DNA of 64,000 nucleotides from JAGRKR01 sp041397725 (lineage in GTDB: Bacteria > Pseudomonadota > Alphaproteobacteria > Rhizobiales > Hyphomicrobiaceae): NCBI GenBank assembly GCA_041397725.1, contig JAWKVZ010000001.1:1-64000 (forward strand), given 5' to 3'. Position 1 is the stretch's first letter; every line of letters begins with the position of its first letter. The position numbers were made by a program, and so were the translations under genes. Under the pieces are notes generated by a model that saw nothing but the letters and a program-made list of their open reading frames with translations, ran no database searches and had not been told where the DNA came from. Below are positions 42,189 to 50,636 of this stretch, one piece after another.

Positions 42189-43049
42189 GTGACACAGTTC
42201 ATTGCCGTGTCGAACCGCCGTGGCGGGGTCGGCAAGACGACCGTTTCCGTCATGCTGGCCTACGGGCTGGCGGTTCTGGCGCGCCAGCGCGTGCTGCTGA
42301 TCGATCTCGATGCGCAGGCTTCGACCTCCATCGTCATGATGGGCCACGCGCGCTGGAGCGAGGCGCGGGCCTCCAGGCGGACCAATGCGTGGCTCTTGCG
42401 GCAGATGGCTAACGACGCTCCCTTCGAGGCGATGGACTACGTCACGCACGGCATCGGCGATGTCGTTCTCCCCGACGGCAAGGCGCCGATCCTGGACATC
42501 ATGCCGAGCACGCATGATCTCGACGAGTGCGAGACCAAGCTGATCATTGCCCAGCAGTCGCATCACTATCAGATCAGCGATCTGTTCCTGCGTATGCAGG
42601 AGCGCATGCGCCTGATGATCCGCAGCTTCGACGGATGCTACGACCGCGTCGTGATCGACTGTGCGCCGGGCCTGTCGCAACTCGTGTGGGGCGCCCTCAA
42701 GGCCGCCGACCTCGCGCTGATCCCCTATATTCCCGATCGCACCGCCGAGGACAACGTCGGCTGGCTGGCGGGCCGGCTCGCGGAGGTCGCGCAGACGCCG
42801 TTCCGCACGGTGCCGAACCGCGTGTCCGGGCAGGATCGCCGGGCGGAGGGGATCATCGCCGCGCTCGCCGAGCAGTTCCCCAGCCTGGATGTGCGGATAC
42901 CCGCGACCCAGGCCCTGGCGACGGCGCTCGATTTCCGGGAACCGGCGGGCTCGCTCGCCTCAAAATTCACGCGGGCGACGGATCACGTCTCCCGCCTCGT
43001 CGATGCCGTGCTGGAGCTGCCGGAGTGCCTGGCGACGGAGGCCGCCTGA
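42189..43049 (+). CDS. ParA/MinD-like ATPase lacking the signature lysine
   Basis: 286 residues. The deviant Walker A reads SNRRGGVGKTT (residues 8-18): the catalytic Lys16 is present, but Arg11 stands where ParA proteins normally have their signature lysine. Walker A' is LLIDLDAQAS (Asp39, Asp41) and Walker B RVVIDCAPG. I chose the GTG at 42189 (GAGG six bases upstream) because it places the Walker motif at the usual distance from the start. No parB or plasmid genes are near. It overlaps the next gene by 1 nt (TGATG). It probably positions a cargo on the nucleoid, but this is inference. Confidence 0.85.
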   Translation: MTQFIAVSNRRGGVGKTTVSVMLAYGLAVLARQRVLLIDLDAQASTSIVMMGHARWSEARASRRTNAWLLRQMANDAPFEAMDYVTHGIGDVVLPDGKAPILDIMPSTHDLDECETKLIIAQQSHHYQISDLFLRMQERMRLMIRSFDGCYDRVVIDCAPGLSQLVWGALKAADLALIPYIPDRTAEDNVGWLAGRLAEVAQTPFRTVPNRVSGQDRRAEGIIAALAEQFPSLDVRIPATQALATALDFREPAGSLASKFTRATDHVSRLVDAVLELPECLATEAA

Positions 43050-43477
43050 TGACCTCGCCAGAGCGTACGCTGGCCGTGCTGGAACGGCTGCTCGAGGTGA
43101 TCGCCGAGGAGGCGCGCCGCAACGCGTCGTTCGCGCGCCGGCTCGGCGAGGCCATCACCAGTCTCGAGGTGCCGGCTGGAGAGGCGACGCCGGAAACGCC
43201 TGCGTCAACGCGTCGGGTACGCGCCGGTGTGCGGGGCAGCCAGCCGGCCGACCTCCACGCCGTCAATCTCCTGCGCCGCCACGGCGAGGGGGTTCTGCGC
43301 GGCAAGCTCGAGCAGGTGCGCGATACGGCACGGCTCCGGGCCGTCGCGGCGGCGTCTGGCCTCGTGCTGACCGGGGCTGCCGCGGGGCGGCGGGCGACGC
43401 GCGCCGATCTCGTGGACGCCATCGTCGCGGCCGCGCGGCTCTATGTCGCCCAGCGGGCGGCGGCAAGCGCCGTTTGA
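43049..43477 (+). CDS. Small helical partner of the ParA-like ATPase, unknown
   Basis: 142 residues. The N-terminal helix (MTSPERTLAVLERLLEVIAEE) is followed by a variable Pro/Thr linker, then a second helical part with ADLHAVNLLRRHGEGVLRGKL and a C-terminal ATRADLVDAIVAAARLY. Start overlaps the ATPase stop by one base, so production is coupled. Such partners of orphan ParA ATPases often have a short basic N-terminus that stimulates ATP hydrolysis. That segment is not clear here. No family recognised. Confidence 0.7.
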   Translation: MTSPERTLAVLERLLEVIAEEARRNASFARRLGEAITSLEVPAGEATPETPASTRRVRAGVRGSQPADLHAVNLLRRHGEGVLRGKLEQVRDTARLRAVAAASGLVLTGAAAGRRATRADLVDAIVAAARLYVAQRAAASAV

Positions 43478-43628
43478 GCCTGTCTGGCAGCCGCGGGCTC
43501 GCGTGTGCGCGCCTCTCGCAAGGGCGGCTTGCCGGCCAAGTCGCGCGATCTTCGTCCAGACCCTTGAAAAAGTAGTCAAGACAAGCTCTCATGCGGCCCG
43601 ACACGAACACCCAACGGGAAGGGCTGCA

Positions 43629-45887
43629 ATGACCGAAGCTGCGGACAACAAGTGGATTGGCAAGCGTACCATCCGGCCGGATGGTGACGACAAGGTCACC
43701 GGCCGGGCCACGTATGGCGCCGATTTCTCGCTGCCCGGAATGCTCTGGGGCAAGGTGCTGCGCAGCCCGCATCCGCATGCGCGCATCAAATCCATCAACG
43801 TCGACAAGGCCCTGGCGCTTCCCGGCGTCAAAGCCGTGGTGACGGCCGACGATTTCGTCTTTTTCCCGCTCGACAAGCCGGTCGTCGTCGGCATCCAGGA
43901 CATGCGCTGGATGAGCCGCAACGTCATGGCCCGCGACAAGGCGCTCTTCGCCGGCCATCCGGTCGCCGCTGTCGCCGCCACGAGCGCACGCCTCGCCGCC
44001 AAGGCCTGCAAGCTCATCGAGGTCGATTACGAGGTGCTGCCCTGGGCGATCGAGATCGACGATGCGATGAAGCCGGACGCGCCGATCCTGCACGATCACG
44101 TGCGGGCGCCGGGCGACACCTCGGGCAAGCCGTCGAACGTCGTCGCCCGGCTCGAGCACAAGCTTGGCGACATCGAGGCCGGCTTCGCCAAGGCTGATGT
44201 CGTCGTCGAGCGCAGTTTCACCACCAAGCCGGTTCATCAGGGCTATATCGAGCCGCACGCCTGCCTCGGGGAGTTCACCAAGGACGGCAAGGCGACGATC
44301 TGGAGCAGCACGCAGGGCCACTTCATGGTGCGGGCGATGTGCGCGCACCTGCTCGGCATCTCGCAGAACAACCTGCGTTCCATTCCCGCCGAGATCGGTG
44401 GCGGCTTCGGCGGCAAGACCATCGTCTACCTGGAGCCGCTGGCGCTGGCGCTCGCCCGTAAGTCGGGGCGGCCCGTCAAGATGGCCATGTCGCGCGAGGA
44501 GGTCTTCCGCGCTTCGGGGCCGACCTCGGGCTCGAAGAGCACCGTCAAGATCGGCGCAACCAGGGACGGCAAGATCACGGCCGCGCAGGCGACGTATTAT
44601 CTGCAAGCCGGCTCGCTGCCGGGCGCGCCCATCCGCGGCGCGGCGGGGTGTGCCTTCGCGCCGTACGATCTCGAGAACGTCCTCTCGGTCGGCTACGACG
44701 TGCTGTGCAATCGTCCGAAGGCGACGGCCTATCGCGCGCCGGGGGCTCCGATCGGGGCCTATCCGGTCGAATGCGTTCTCGACGAGGTGGCGGCGGCCAT
44801 CAAGATGTGTCCGCTGGAGTTCCGACTGAAGAACGCCGCGAAGGAGGGGACCAAGGCGGCCTATGGCGCCACATACGGCCGCATGGGGTATGTCGAATCC
44901 CTCAAGGCCGCGCTGGAGCATCCGCACTACAAGGCGCCGCTCGGTCCCAACCAGGGGCGCGGCGTGGCGAGCGGGTTCTGGTTCAACAACGGCGGTGAAT
45001 CGAGTGCGCAGGTGACCATCACGGAGGATGGGTCCGTCGTCGTCGTGACCGGTCACCCGGACATCGGCGGCTCGCGCGCCTCGATGGCCAACATCGCCGC
45101 CGAGTTGCTCGGGGTGCACCATTCGAAGGTGCAGGCGATGATCGGCGATACCAACACCGTCGCCTTCAGCGCTGTGACCGGCGGCAGCCGCGTCACCTTC
45201 GCGGCCGGCATGGTGGTGACGCAAGCCGCCAAGGACGTGATCGCCATCCTGCGCCAGCGGGCGGCGATGATCTGGAAGATCGATCCCGAGGCGGTCGTCT
45301 GGGACAACGGCTTCGCGCGGCCGGCCGGCCCCAATGCCGGCGAATTCCCGCCGATGTCGCTAGCCGAGATCGCCGCCAAGGCGAACGCCACCGGTGGCCC
45401 GATCACGGCCCGGTCGGCGCTCACCACCACGGGGGCCTCCGGTGCCTTCGCCACGCAGATCTGCGACGTCGAGGTCGATCCCGAGACCGGCAAGGTGACG
45501 GTCCTGCGCTACACGGCGATCCAGGACGCCGGCCGCGCCATCCATCCGGCCTATGTGGAAGGGCAGCTCCAGGGCGGCGTCGTGCAGGGCATCGGCTGGG
45601 CGCTCAACGAGGAGTATGTCTACGACAAGAACGGCAAGGTCGATAATCCCGGCTTCCTCGACTACCGCATCCCCGTGACGTCCGACCTGCCCATGATCGA
45701 CACCGTCATCCTCGAGATCCCCAACGAAAAGCACCCGCAAGGCGTGCGTGGCGTCGCCGAGGTGCCGATCGTGCCGACGAGCGCGGCAGTCGCCAACGCC
45801 ATCCATGGTGCGACGGGTATTCGCTTCAGCTCGCTGCCGATGTCACCGCCGAAGGTGCTGGCGGGCCTGAAGCACAACGGGGCGTGA
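43629..45887 (+). CDS. Xanthine-dehydrogenase-family molybdopterin-binding subunit (orphan)
   Basis: 752 residues of the large, molybdenum-cofactor-binding subunit of molybdenum hydroxylases. IGGGFGGKT, ATAYRAPGAP (substrate channel), GGSRVTFAAGM and GVRGVAEVPIVP, with Glu711 as the expected catalytic base, are visible. The fold is complete. The usual partner genes for the [2Fe-2S] and FAD subunits are absent on both sides. The motif AYRAPGAP is unlike the active-site loops of CO dehydrogenases. Substrate unknown. It ends 46 bp before a terminator. Confidence 0.88.
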   Translation: MTEAADNKWIGKRTIRPDGDDKVTGRATYGADFSLPGMLWGKVLRSPHPHARIKSINVDKALALPGVKAVVTADDFVFFPLDKPVVVGIQDMRWMSRNVMARDKALFAGHPVAAVAATSARLAAKACKLIEVDYEVLPWAIEIDDAMKPDAPILHDHVRAPGDTSGKPSNVVARLEHKLGDIEAGFAKADVVVERSFTTKPVHQGYIEPHACLGEFTKDGKATIWSSTQGHFMVRAMCAHLLGISQNNLRSIPAEIGGGFGGKTIVYLEPLALALARKSGRPVKMAMSREEVFRASGPTSGSKSTVKIGATRDGKITAAQATYYLQAGSLPGAPIRGAAGCAFAPYDLENVLSVGYDVLCNRPKATAYRAPGAPIGAYPVECVLDEVAAAIKMCPLEFRLKNAAKEGTKAAYGATYGRMGYVESLKAALEHPHYKAPLGPNQGRGVASGFWFNNGGESSAQVTITEDGSVVVVTGHPDIGGSRASMANIAAELLGVHHSKVQAMIGDTNTVAFSAVTGGSRVTFAAGMVVTQAAKDVIAILRQRAAMIWKIDPEAVVWDNGFARPAGPNAGEFPPMSLAEIAAKANATGGPITARSALTTTGASGAFATQICDVEVDPETGKVTVLRYTAIQDAGRAIHPAYVEGQLQGGVVQGIGWALNEEYVYDKNGKVDNPGFLDYRIPVTSDLPMIDTVILEIPNEKHPQGVRGVAEVPIVPTSAAVANAIHGATGIRFSSLPMSPPKVLAGLKHNGA

Positions 45888-45933
45888 GCCAGGCGCACGG
45901 ACTGCTTCTGGCGGTCTGCGGCAGTGACACGAC

Positions 45934-45968
45934 AAAAAAAGAGAGCCGGCGGGACAGCGCCGGCTCTC
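45934..45968. terminator. Intrinsic terminator, probably bidirectional
   Basis: An 11-bp perfect stem GAGAGCCGGCG with a six-base loop (45941-45968) preceded by seven A (45934-45940). On the minus strand this is a stem plus T-run, ending the reductase gene at 45991. On the plus strand the stem is followed by TTCGTTT, so it may also end the molybdenum hydroxylase gene. Confidence 0.82.
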
Positions 45969-45990
45969 CTTCGTTTCAGGGGGCCGTCTA

Positions 45991-46989
45991 TCAGGTGGGC
46001 GAGATTTCGACGACGTAGTGCCCGACGGTCGAGCCGTCGATGAACTTGTCGAAGGTCGCGTCGATCTCCTCGAGCTTCACCATGCGCGTGATGGCATCGA
46101 GATGGCGCGGCTTCAAATCGGAGCCCAGGCGCTGCCAGAGCCGGACGCGCTCCGCCATCTTGAGCGTGCGCGAGACGTTGACGCCGAGAACATCAACCGA
46201 GCGCAGCACGAACGGCAGCACGGTCGTCTGCAACTCGAAGCCCACGGCCATGCCGCACACGGCCACCTTGCCGAACTCCATGGTGCGTGCAAGCAGGCGG
46301 TCGAGGATCGGACCACCGACGTTGTCCAGAGCGGCGGCGAACGTCATGGGGCCGAGAACCTCCTTGCCAGATGTGAGCTCCTGGCGGGGCATGACGGAAC
46401 TGGCGCCGATCTGCTTGAGAAAGCCGACCTGCTCGGCCTTGCCGGAGATCGCCGTTACGGAGAAGCCGCGGGAGGAGAAGATGTCGACGGCGAGGCTGCC
46501 GACGCCACCGGAGGCGCCGGTCACGGCGACGGGGCCGTCCTCTGGCTTCAGCCCGGCCTTCTCGAGCCGGTCGAGCGCCAGGCCGGCAGTCAGCCCGGAG
46601 GTCCCGAGCTCCATCGCCTCGCGCAGGTTGAGGCCCTTCGGCAGGGGCACGATCCAGTCGGCCGGCACGCGCGCATATTCCGCATAGCCGCCGTCCTGGT
46701 AAGTGCCGAGCTTGTAGTTGGTGACGAGTACGCCGTCGCCCTCCTTGAACCGCTTGTCCTTCGACGACACGACGGTGCCGGACAGGTCGATACCCGTGAC
46801 GCACGGACGATCGGTGCGCACGTTCTTGCCGATGCCGCGGCCGGCCATGGCATCCTTGTAGTTCACCGTCGAATAGGCGACTTTGATGGTCACGTCGCCG
46901 GGGTCGAGATCGTCGAGCGACAGGCGCTCGATGCGGCAGACCGGTTTGCCGTCGATGGTATGGACGCGGAAGGCGTTGAAGGTCGTCAT
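45991..46989 (-). CDS. AcuI/YhdH-type acrylyl-CoA reductase family protein
   Basis: 332 residues of zinc-free medium-chain reductases. YSTVNYKDAMAG is the family hallmark, and VTGASGGVGSLAVDIF binds NADPH. Family members such as AcuI reduce acrylyl-CoA to propionyl-CoA. GAGG and ATGAAA spacing support the ATG at 46989; an ATG six bases upstream is also possible. A paralogue of about the same length lies at 61.1 kb. Proximity to acyl-CoA dehydrogenases fits acyl-CoA metabolism. Confidence 0.9.
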   Translation of the reverse strand: MTTFNAFRVHTIDGKPVCRIERLSLDDLDPGDVTIKVAYSTVNYKDAMAGRGIGKNVRTDRPCVTGIDLSGTVVSSKDKRFKEGDGVLVTNYKLGTYQDGGYAEYARVPADWIVPLPKGLNLREAMELGTSGLTAGLALDRLEKAGLKPEDGPVAVTGASGGVGSLAVDIFSSRGFSVTAISGKAEQVGFLKQIGASSVMPRQELTSGKEVLGPMTFAAALDNVGGPILDRLLARTMEFGKVAVCGMAVGFELQTTVLPFVLRSVDVLGVNVSRTLKMAERVRLWQRLGSDLKPRHLDAITRMVKLEEIDATFDKFIDGSTVGHYVVEISPT

Positions 46990-47282
46990 TTTCATCCTCT
47001 GCTTGCAAGCGTCGCCGAATTGCTCCGGACATGCGCAATTGCTCCACCGGCTCCTCGAACGAGGCCCGGCGGAAGCGCAACAACGTCGTGGCGCAGTAGA
47101 GCACGCCAAACAGCGGATTGCGACCGGTTTTGCTGTTGCGCATACGTCCCCGCCCGGCCATCGCCAGGACGAGCGCGACGGTCCGCGCCGTTTACGGCGG
47201 TACGGACCTTTTGCTATCTGCAGCAAAGACGCGGACAGCCGTCCGTGAGCACGAGCCACGCTAGGAAGCAGGACGCAAGGGC

Positions 47283-48425
47283 ATGGATTTCACGTTGAGC
47301 GAAGAGCAGGCCATGATGGTGGACGCTGCAAAGCGCATGGTCGAGACCCGCATCGAGCCGGTGCTCAAGGCCAATCCGGCCGATCGCGCTCTGCCCAAGT
47401 CGGAAGTGCTGAAGATCATGCAGGCTGCGGCCGATCTCGGCATTCCCGGCGCGCGGATTCCAGAGGACGCCGGCGGTACTGCGATGCGCGCGCTCGACTA
47501 CGGCCTGATCCACGAGCATATCCCGGCCAACCTCGCGCTCATGCTGCAGCCGCACGAGGCGACGACGATGCGGTTCTACTACGGGTGCAACGAGGAGCAG
47601 CGCGAGCGGTTCCTGCCGGATCTGCTGAGCTGCCAGAGGATTTGCTGTTCGGCCATCACGGAGCCCGACGTCGGCTCGAACCCTCGCGAGGTGACGACGC
47701 GGGTGGTCGAGGACGGCGACTGGCTCGTGCTCACCGGCCGCAAGATGTGGATCTCCAACGCGCCGGTCTGCGACGTCATGAACGTGACCTGCCGCGACAG
47801 CGCGGGCAAGGTGGTGCGGGTCCTCGTGGATCGGCAGGAAAGCCCCTTCGAGACGCGCGAAATCCAGACCATCGGCCTGCGCCAGTCCCATCTCGGAGAG
47901 GTCGTGTTCAACGACGTGCGCGTGCCCCGGCAGAATCTGTGCGGCGAGGATGGTGATGCGCAGAAGATCCACACGCTCGCCTGGAACACCAACCGACCCC
48001 TCATCGGGCTGACGGCGGTCAATCTCGCGCAGAAGGCGCTCGACGCGGCGCGCGAGTATGCCGGCATCCGCAAGCAGTTCGGCCGGCCGCTCGGCGCCTT
48101 CCAGCTCATCCAGAACGATCTCGCGGAGATGGAGACGCTGATCACGGCAAGCCGGCTCGTCTGCTACAACGCGCTGGCCGCCCTCGATCGCGGCGAGCGT
48201 ACGAACGGCCTCGCCGCCATGGCCAAGCGCTATGCCGTGGACTCCTGCGACCGCGCCATCGCGCTGGCCATGCGCATCCACGGCGCCATGGGGCTCAGCA
48301 CGGAGCTTGGCCTGGAGCAACTGGCGCGCGACGTGCGCATGCTCACCATTCCCGACGGTGCGCCGAGCATTCTCGCGCTCATCCAGGGCCGCGAGCTGAC
48401 GGGGATCGCTGCCTTCCGCGGCTGA
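47283..48425 (+). CDS. Acyl-CoA dehydrogenase (Asp at the catalytic position)
   Basis: 380 residues. FAD and acyl-CoA binding segments CCSAITEPDVGSNP, KMWISNAP and RKQFGRPLGAFQLIQ are present. Near the C-terminus the YEGT motif with catalytic Glu is replaced by IPDGAPS, so Asp stands in the Glu position. This pattern is known in the ACAD10/11-like branch. AAGGG lies close to the ATG. Divergent from the AcuI-like gene and convergent with the second dehydrogenase. Substrate unknown. Confidence 0.9.
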   Translation: MDFTLSEEQAMMVDAAKRMVETRIEPVLKANPADRALPKSEVLKIMQAAADLGIPGARIPEDAGGTAMRALDYGLIHEHIPANLALMLQPHEATTMRFYYGCNEEQRERFLPDLLSCQRICCSAITEPDVGSNPREVTTRVVEDGDWLVLTGRKMWISNAPVCDVMNVTCRDSAGKVVRVLVDRQESPFETREIQTIGLRQSHLGEVVFNDVRVPRQNLCGEDGDAQKIHTLAWNTNRPLIGLTAVNLAQKALDAAREYAGIRKQFGRPLGAFQLIQNDLAEMETLITASRLVCYNALAALDRGERTNGLAAMAKRYAVDSCDRAIALAMRIHGAMGLSTELGLEQLARDVRMLTIPDGAPSILALIQGRELTGIAAFRG

Positions 48426-48505
48426 GGACGGCTGGCCGGTGCTGGGCGTGCGGTGGCGCTGGCGGGCGCGCGGCTTTTGGCGCGATGGATGCGGCGCGCT
48501 GGCGC

Positions 48506-49675
48506 TCAGACGTCGTGCCGCGCCGGCGCGCTCCGCAGGAGATGCCTGGCGATGTTGAGCAGGTGGATCTGGCTCGTTCCCTCGTAGATGCGTGCGGCGC
48601 GCACGTCGCGGTAGAAGCGCTCGATGCCGCGTTCCTTGACGTAGCCCTGGCCGCCGAAGATCTGCACGACGCGATCGGCGACGCGGCAGCACATCTCCGT
48701 CGCCTGATACTTGCAGATGGAGACGTCCATGGTGACGTCCTCGCCCCGATCGCGCTTGCGGGCCGTTTCGAGAATGAGCGCACGGGTCGCCTCGATCTCC
48801 ACCTTGCATTCGGCGAGCATGGCCTGCACGAGCTGGAACTCGGCGATGGGGCGCCCGGACTGATGGCGCTCGCGGGCGTAGACGACGGCTTCGTCCAGCA
48901 TGCGGATGGCAGGTCCGGTCGACAGGGCCGCGAGATTGACGCGCTGTTTGTTTAGCGCCTTCATCACCGTGCGGAAGCCTTGCCCTGGTACGAGGCCGAT
49001 GATGGCGCTTGCCGGTACGCGGCAGTCCTCGAGATGGACCTCGCCGATGGGGGCGCCCTCCTGGCCCATCTTGGGCGTGGAGCCGCTGGTGGAGAGGCCG
49101 GATGTGCCGCGCTCGATCAGGAAGGCAGAGACACCGGCTGCGCCGCGCTCGCTGTCGTCGGTGCGCGCGAAGACGGCGAAGAGATCGGCAATCGGCGCCA
49201 ATGTGATGTAGCGCTTGCGGCCGGTGATGACGTAGTCGCCGTCGGGGAGCTGTCTGGCGCGCGTCTGGATGGCGGTCGCGTCGGAGCCTGCGCTCTCCTC
49301 GGTGAGGGCGAGGCAGCCGAGAATCTCGCCGCTCGCAAGGCGTGGCAGGTAGCGCTGCTTCTGCTCCTCCGTGCCGTCGCGGATGATGCACTCCGAGCCG
49401 ATGCCGGCGTTCTGCGCGCCGACGACCCGGAAGGCGACGGAGCACTGGGTCAACTCCATGAACGCCAGCGCCAGCTCCTCCGTCGTCAAGCCGCTGCCGC
49501 CATAGCTCTCGGGAATGCTCCAGCCGAAGCTGCCGATCCCGCGCATGGCGGCGAGGAGGTCGTCGCCGACGTGATCCTCCCGCTCGACCCGGGCCTCGTT
49601 GGGGATGGCGACCTCGCGCACGAAACGGCGGATGCGGGCGAGGAGTTCATCGAGGCGGGCCTGGTCTCTGATCAT
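48506..49675 (-). CDS. Acyl-CoA dehydrogenase
   Basis: 389 residues with the complete family pattern: LALTEESAGSDAT, KRYITLAPIA, GRPIAEFQLVQ, IFGGQGYVKERGIERFYRDVR and the ARIYEGTSQIHLL motif with the catalytic Glu. Unlike its neighbour it has the standard Glu. ATG at 49675 begins MIRDQARLDEL. It converges with the Asp-type dehydrogenase and is divergent from RidA. Chain-length specificity cannot be read. Confidence 0.92.
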   Translation of the reverse strand: MIRDQARLDELLARIRRFVREVAIPNEARVEREDHVGDDLLAAMRGIGSFGWSIPESYGGSGLTTEELALAFMELTQCSVAFRVVGAQNAGIGSECIIRDGTEEQKQRYLPRLASGEILGCLALTEESAGSDATAIQTRARQLPDGDYVITGRKRYITLAPIADLFAVFARTDDSERGAAGVSAFLIERGTSGLSTSGSTPKMGQEGAPIGEVHLEDCRVPASAIIGLVPGQGFRTVMKALNKQRVNLAALSTGPAIRMLDEAVVYARERHQSGRPIAEFQLVQAMLAECKVEIEATRALILETARKRDRGEDVTMDVSICKYQATEMCCRVADRVVQIFGGQGYVKERGIERFYRDVRAARIYEGTSQIHLLNIARHLLRSAPARHDV

Positions 49676-49941
49676 GGCTGTGCTCCGCGCGCTCGCAGGA
49701 TGATGGGCGCTGTTGTCCGGTTGCTCGGCGCCGATCCTCCCAGGATCTGGGAGCGGCCGCGACAGGCTAGACGCGAATGCCCGGCTTGGGGAGAGGTCAG
49801 AATCCGCGGCGCACGGCTGCGAACCCAGCGGTGGGCCGGCACGTATCGCGGGCATCGCCAACAAGGGCTTTCCTGGTCGCGCCGATCGAGGGATGATGCG
49901 GGCTGTCGCACCGTGCGCAGTCGGATGAGAGGGAGCGGAAC

Positions 49942-50301
49942 ATGATCAAGCGCAGCGCCAGCTATGGCGGCATCCTCCACGAGGTCGTCGCCCACAACGG
50001 CACGCTCTATCTCGCGGGGCTCGTGGCGGAGGACCTCTCGCAGGACATCAAAGGGCAGGCCGACGACGTCATGCGCCAGCTCGACACCTTACTCAAGGCG
50101 CATGGCTCCGACCTGACGCGCGTGCTGCAGGCCACGATCTATTTTCCGGACCTCTCGCTGAAGGACGGCTTCAACGAGGTGTGGAAGCGCTGGCTCGGGG
50201 CAGAGCACCTGCCGGCGCGCGCCGGCATCGGCGTCGCCGATCTCGGGCCGGGGGTCCTGCTGGAGATGGTGGTGATCGCGGCCCAGGACCGAGGGTTGTA
50301 G
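49942..50301 (+). CDS. RidA/YjgF family imine deaminase-like protein
   Basis: 119 residues. Arg93 (PARAGIGVA) and Glu108 (LLEMVVIAA) match the RidA active-site pattern, which hydrolyses reactive enamine/imine intermediates of PLP enzymes. The start is strong (GAGGGAGCGGAAC before the ATG). The opening MIKRSASYGGILHEVVA is slightly unlike canonical RidA, so it may be one of the Rid subfamilies without deaminase activity. It is divergent from the second dehydrogenase. Confidence 0.88.
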   Translation: MIKRSASYGGILHEVVAHNGTLYLAGLVAEDLSQDIKGQADDVMRQLDTLLKAHGSDLTRVLQATIYFPDLSLKDGFNEVWKRWLGAEHLPARAGIGVADLGPGVLLEMVVIAAQDRGL

Positions 50302-50369
50302 CCATACGCAAGCGCACCTTCGCAGATTTGCAGTTTCATGCATTTTTTCCGGGTCAGCGCACGGATTCT

Positions 50370-50405
50370 CGTCATGTCATCCCCCAAATGGGGGATGACA
50401 TGACG
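50370..50405. repeat. 36-bp palindrome with 17-bp perfect arms
   Basis: Arms at 50370-50386 and 50389-50405 pair perfectly around a central AA; the arm reads CGTCATGTCATCCCCCA. It lies between convergent RidA and MFS genes. It looks like a repetitive extragenic palindrome or a bidirectional terminator, but no T-run follows on either strand. The only copy I noticed in the window. The surrounding 50302-50636 has no gene. Confidence 0.85.
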
Positions 50406-50636
50406 CCAGAACCGCACACAATGTGACGTGTCTGCCGTTGCAGACCAGTGGGGCCGAGGGGCCACTCTCGGTGGTCCGGGCGGCAGGCAAGAGGGCGGCA
50501 TGGGGGCAGGGTCTCGCCTTGGGATCCTGTCTCTCCCGTGTCCACCACCACGCGGCATCGCCCGTCGCGCCGCGCCTCACGCCCCAGGGCGTTCCCATCA
50601 ACCGTCTGTGACGATGCCGGCTCCCGTGCGCCGGGC

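Noticed and set aside
43263..45224. Long minus-strand frame opposite the molybdenum hydroxylase
   Set aside because: Shadow of a recognised gene with conserved motifs on the plus strand.
43629..45887. Identification as CO dehydrogenase large subunit CoxL
   Set aside because: The loop reads AYRAPGAP, not the AYxCSFR or AYxGAGR forms of CoxL, and coxS/coxM are missing.
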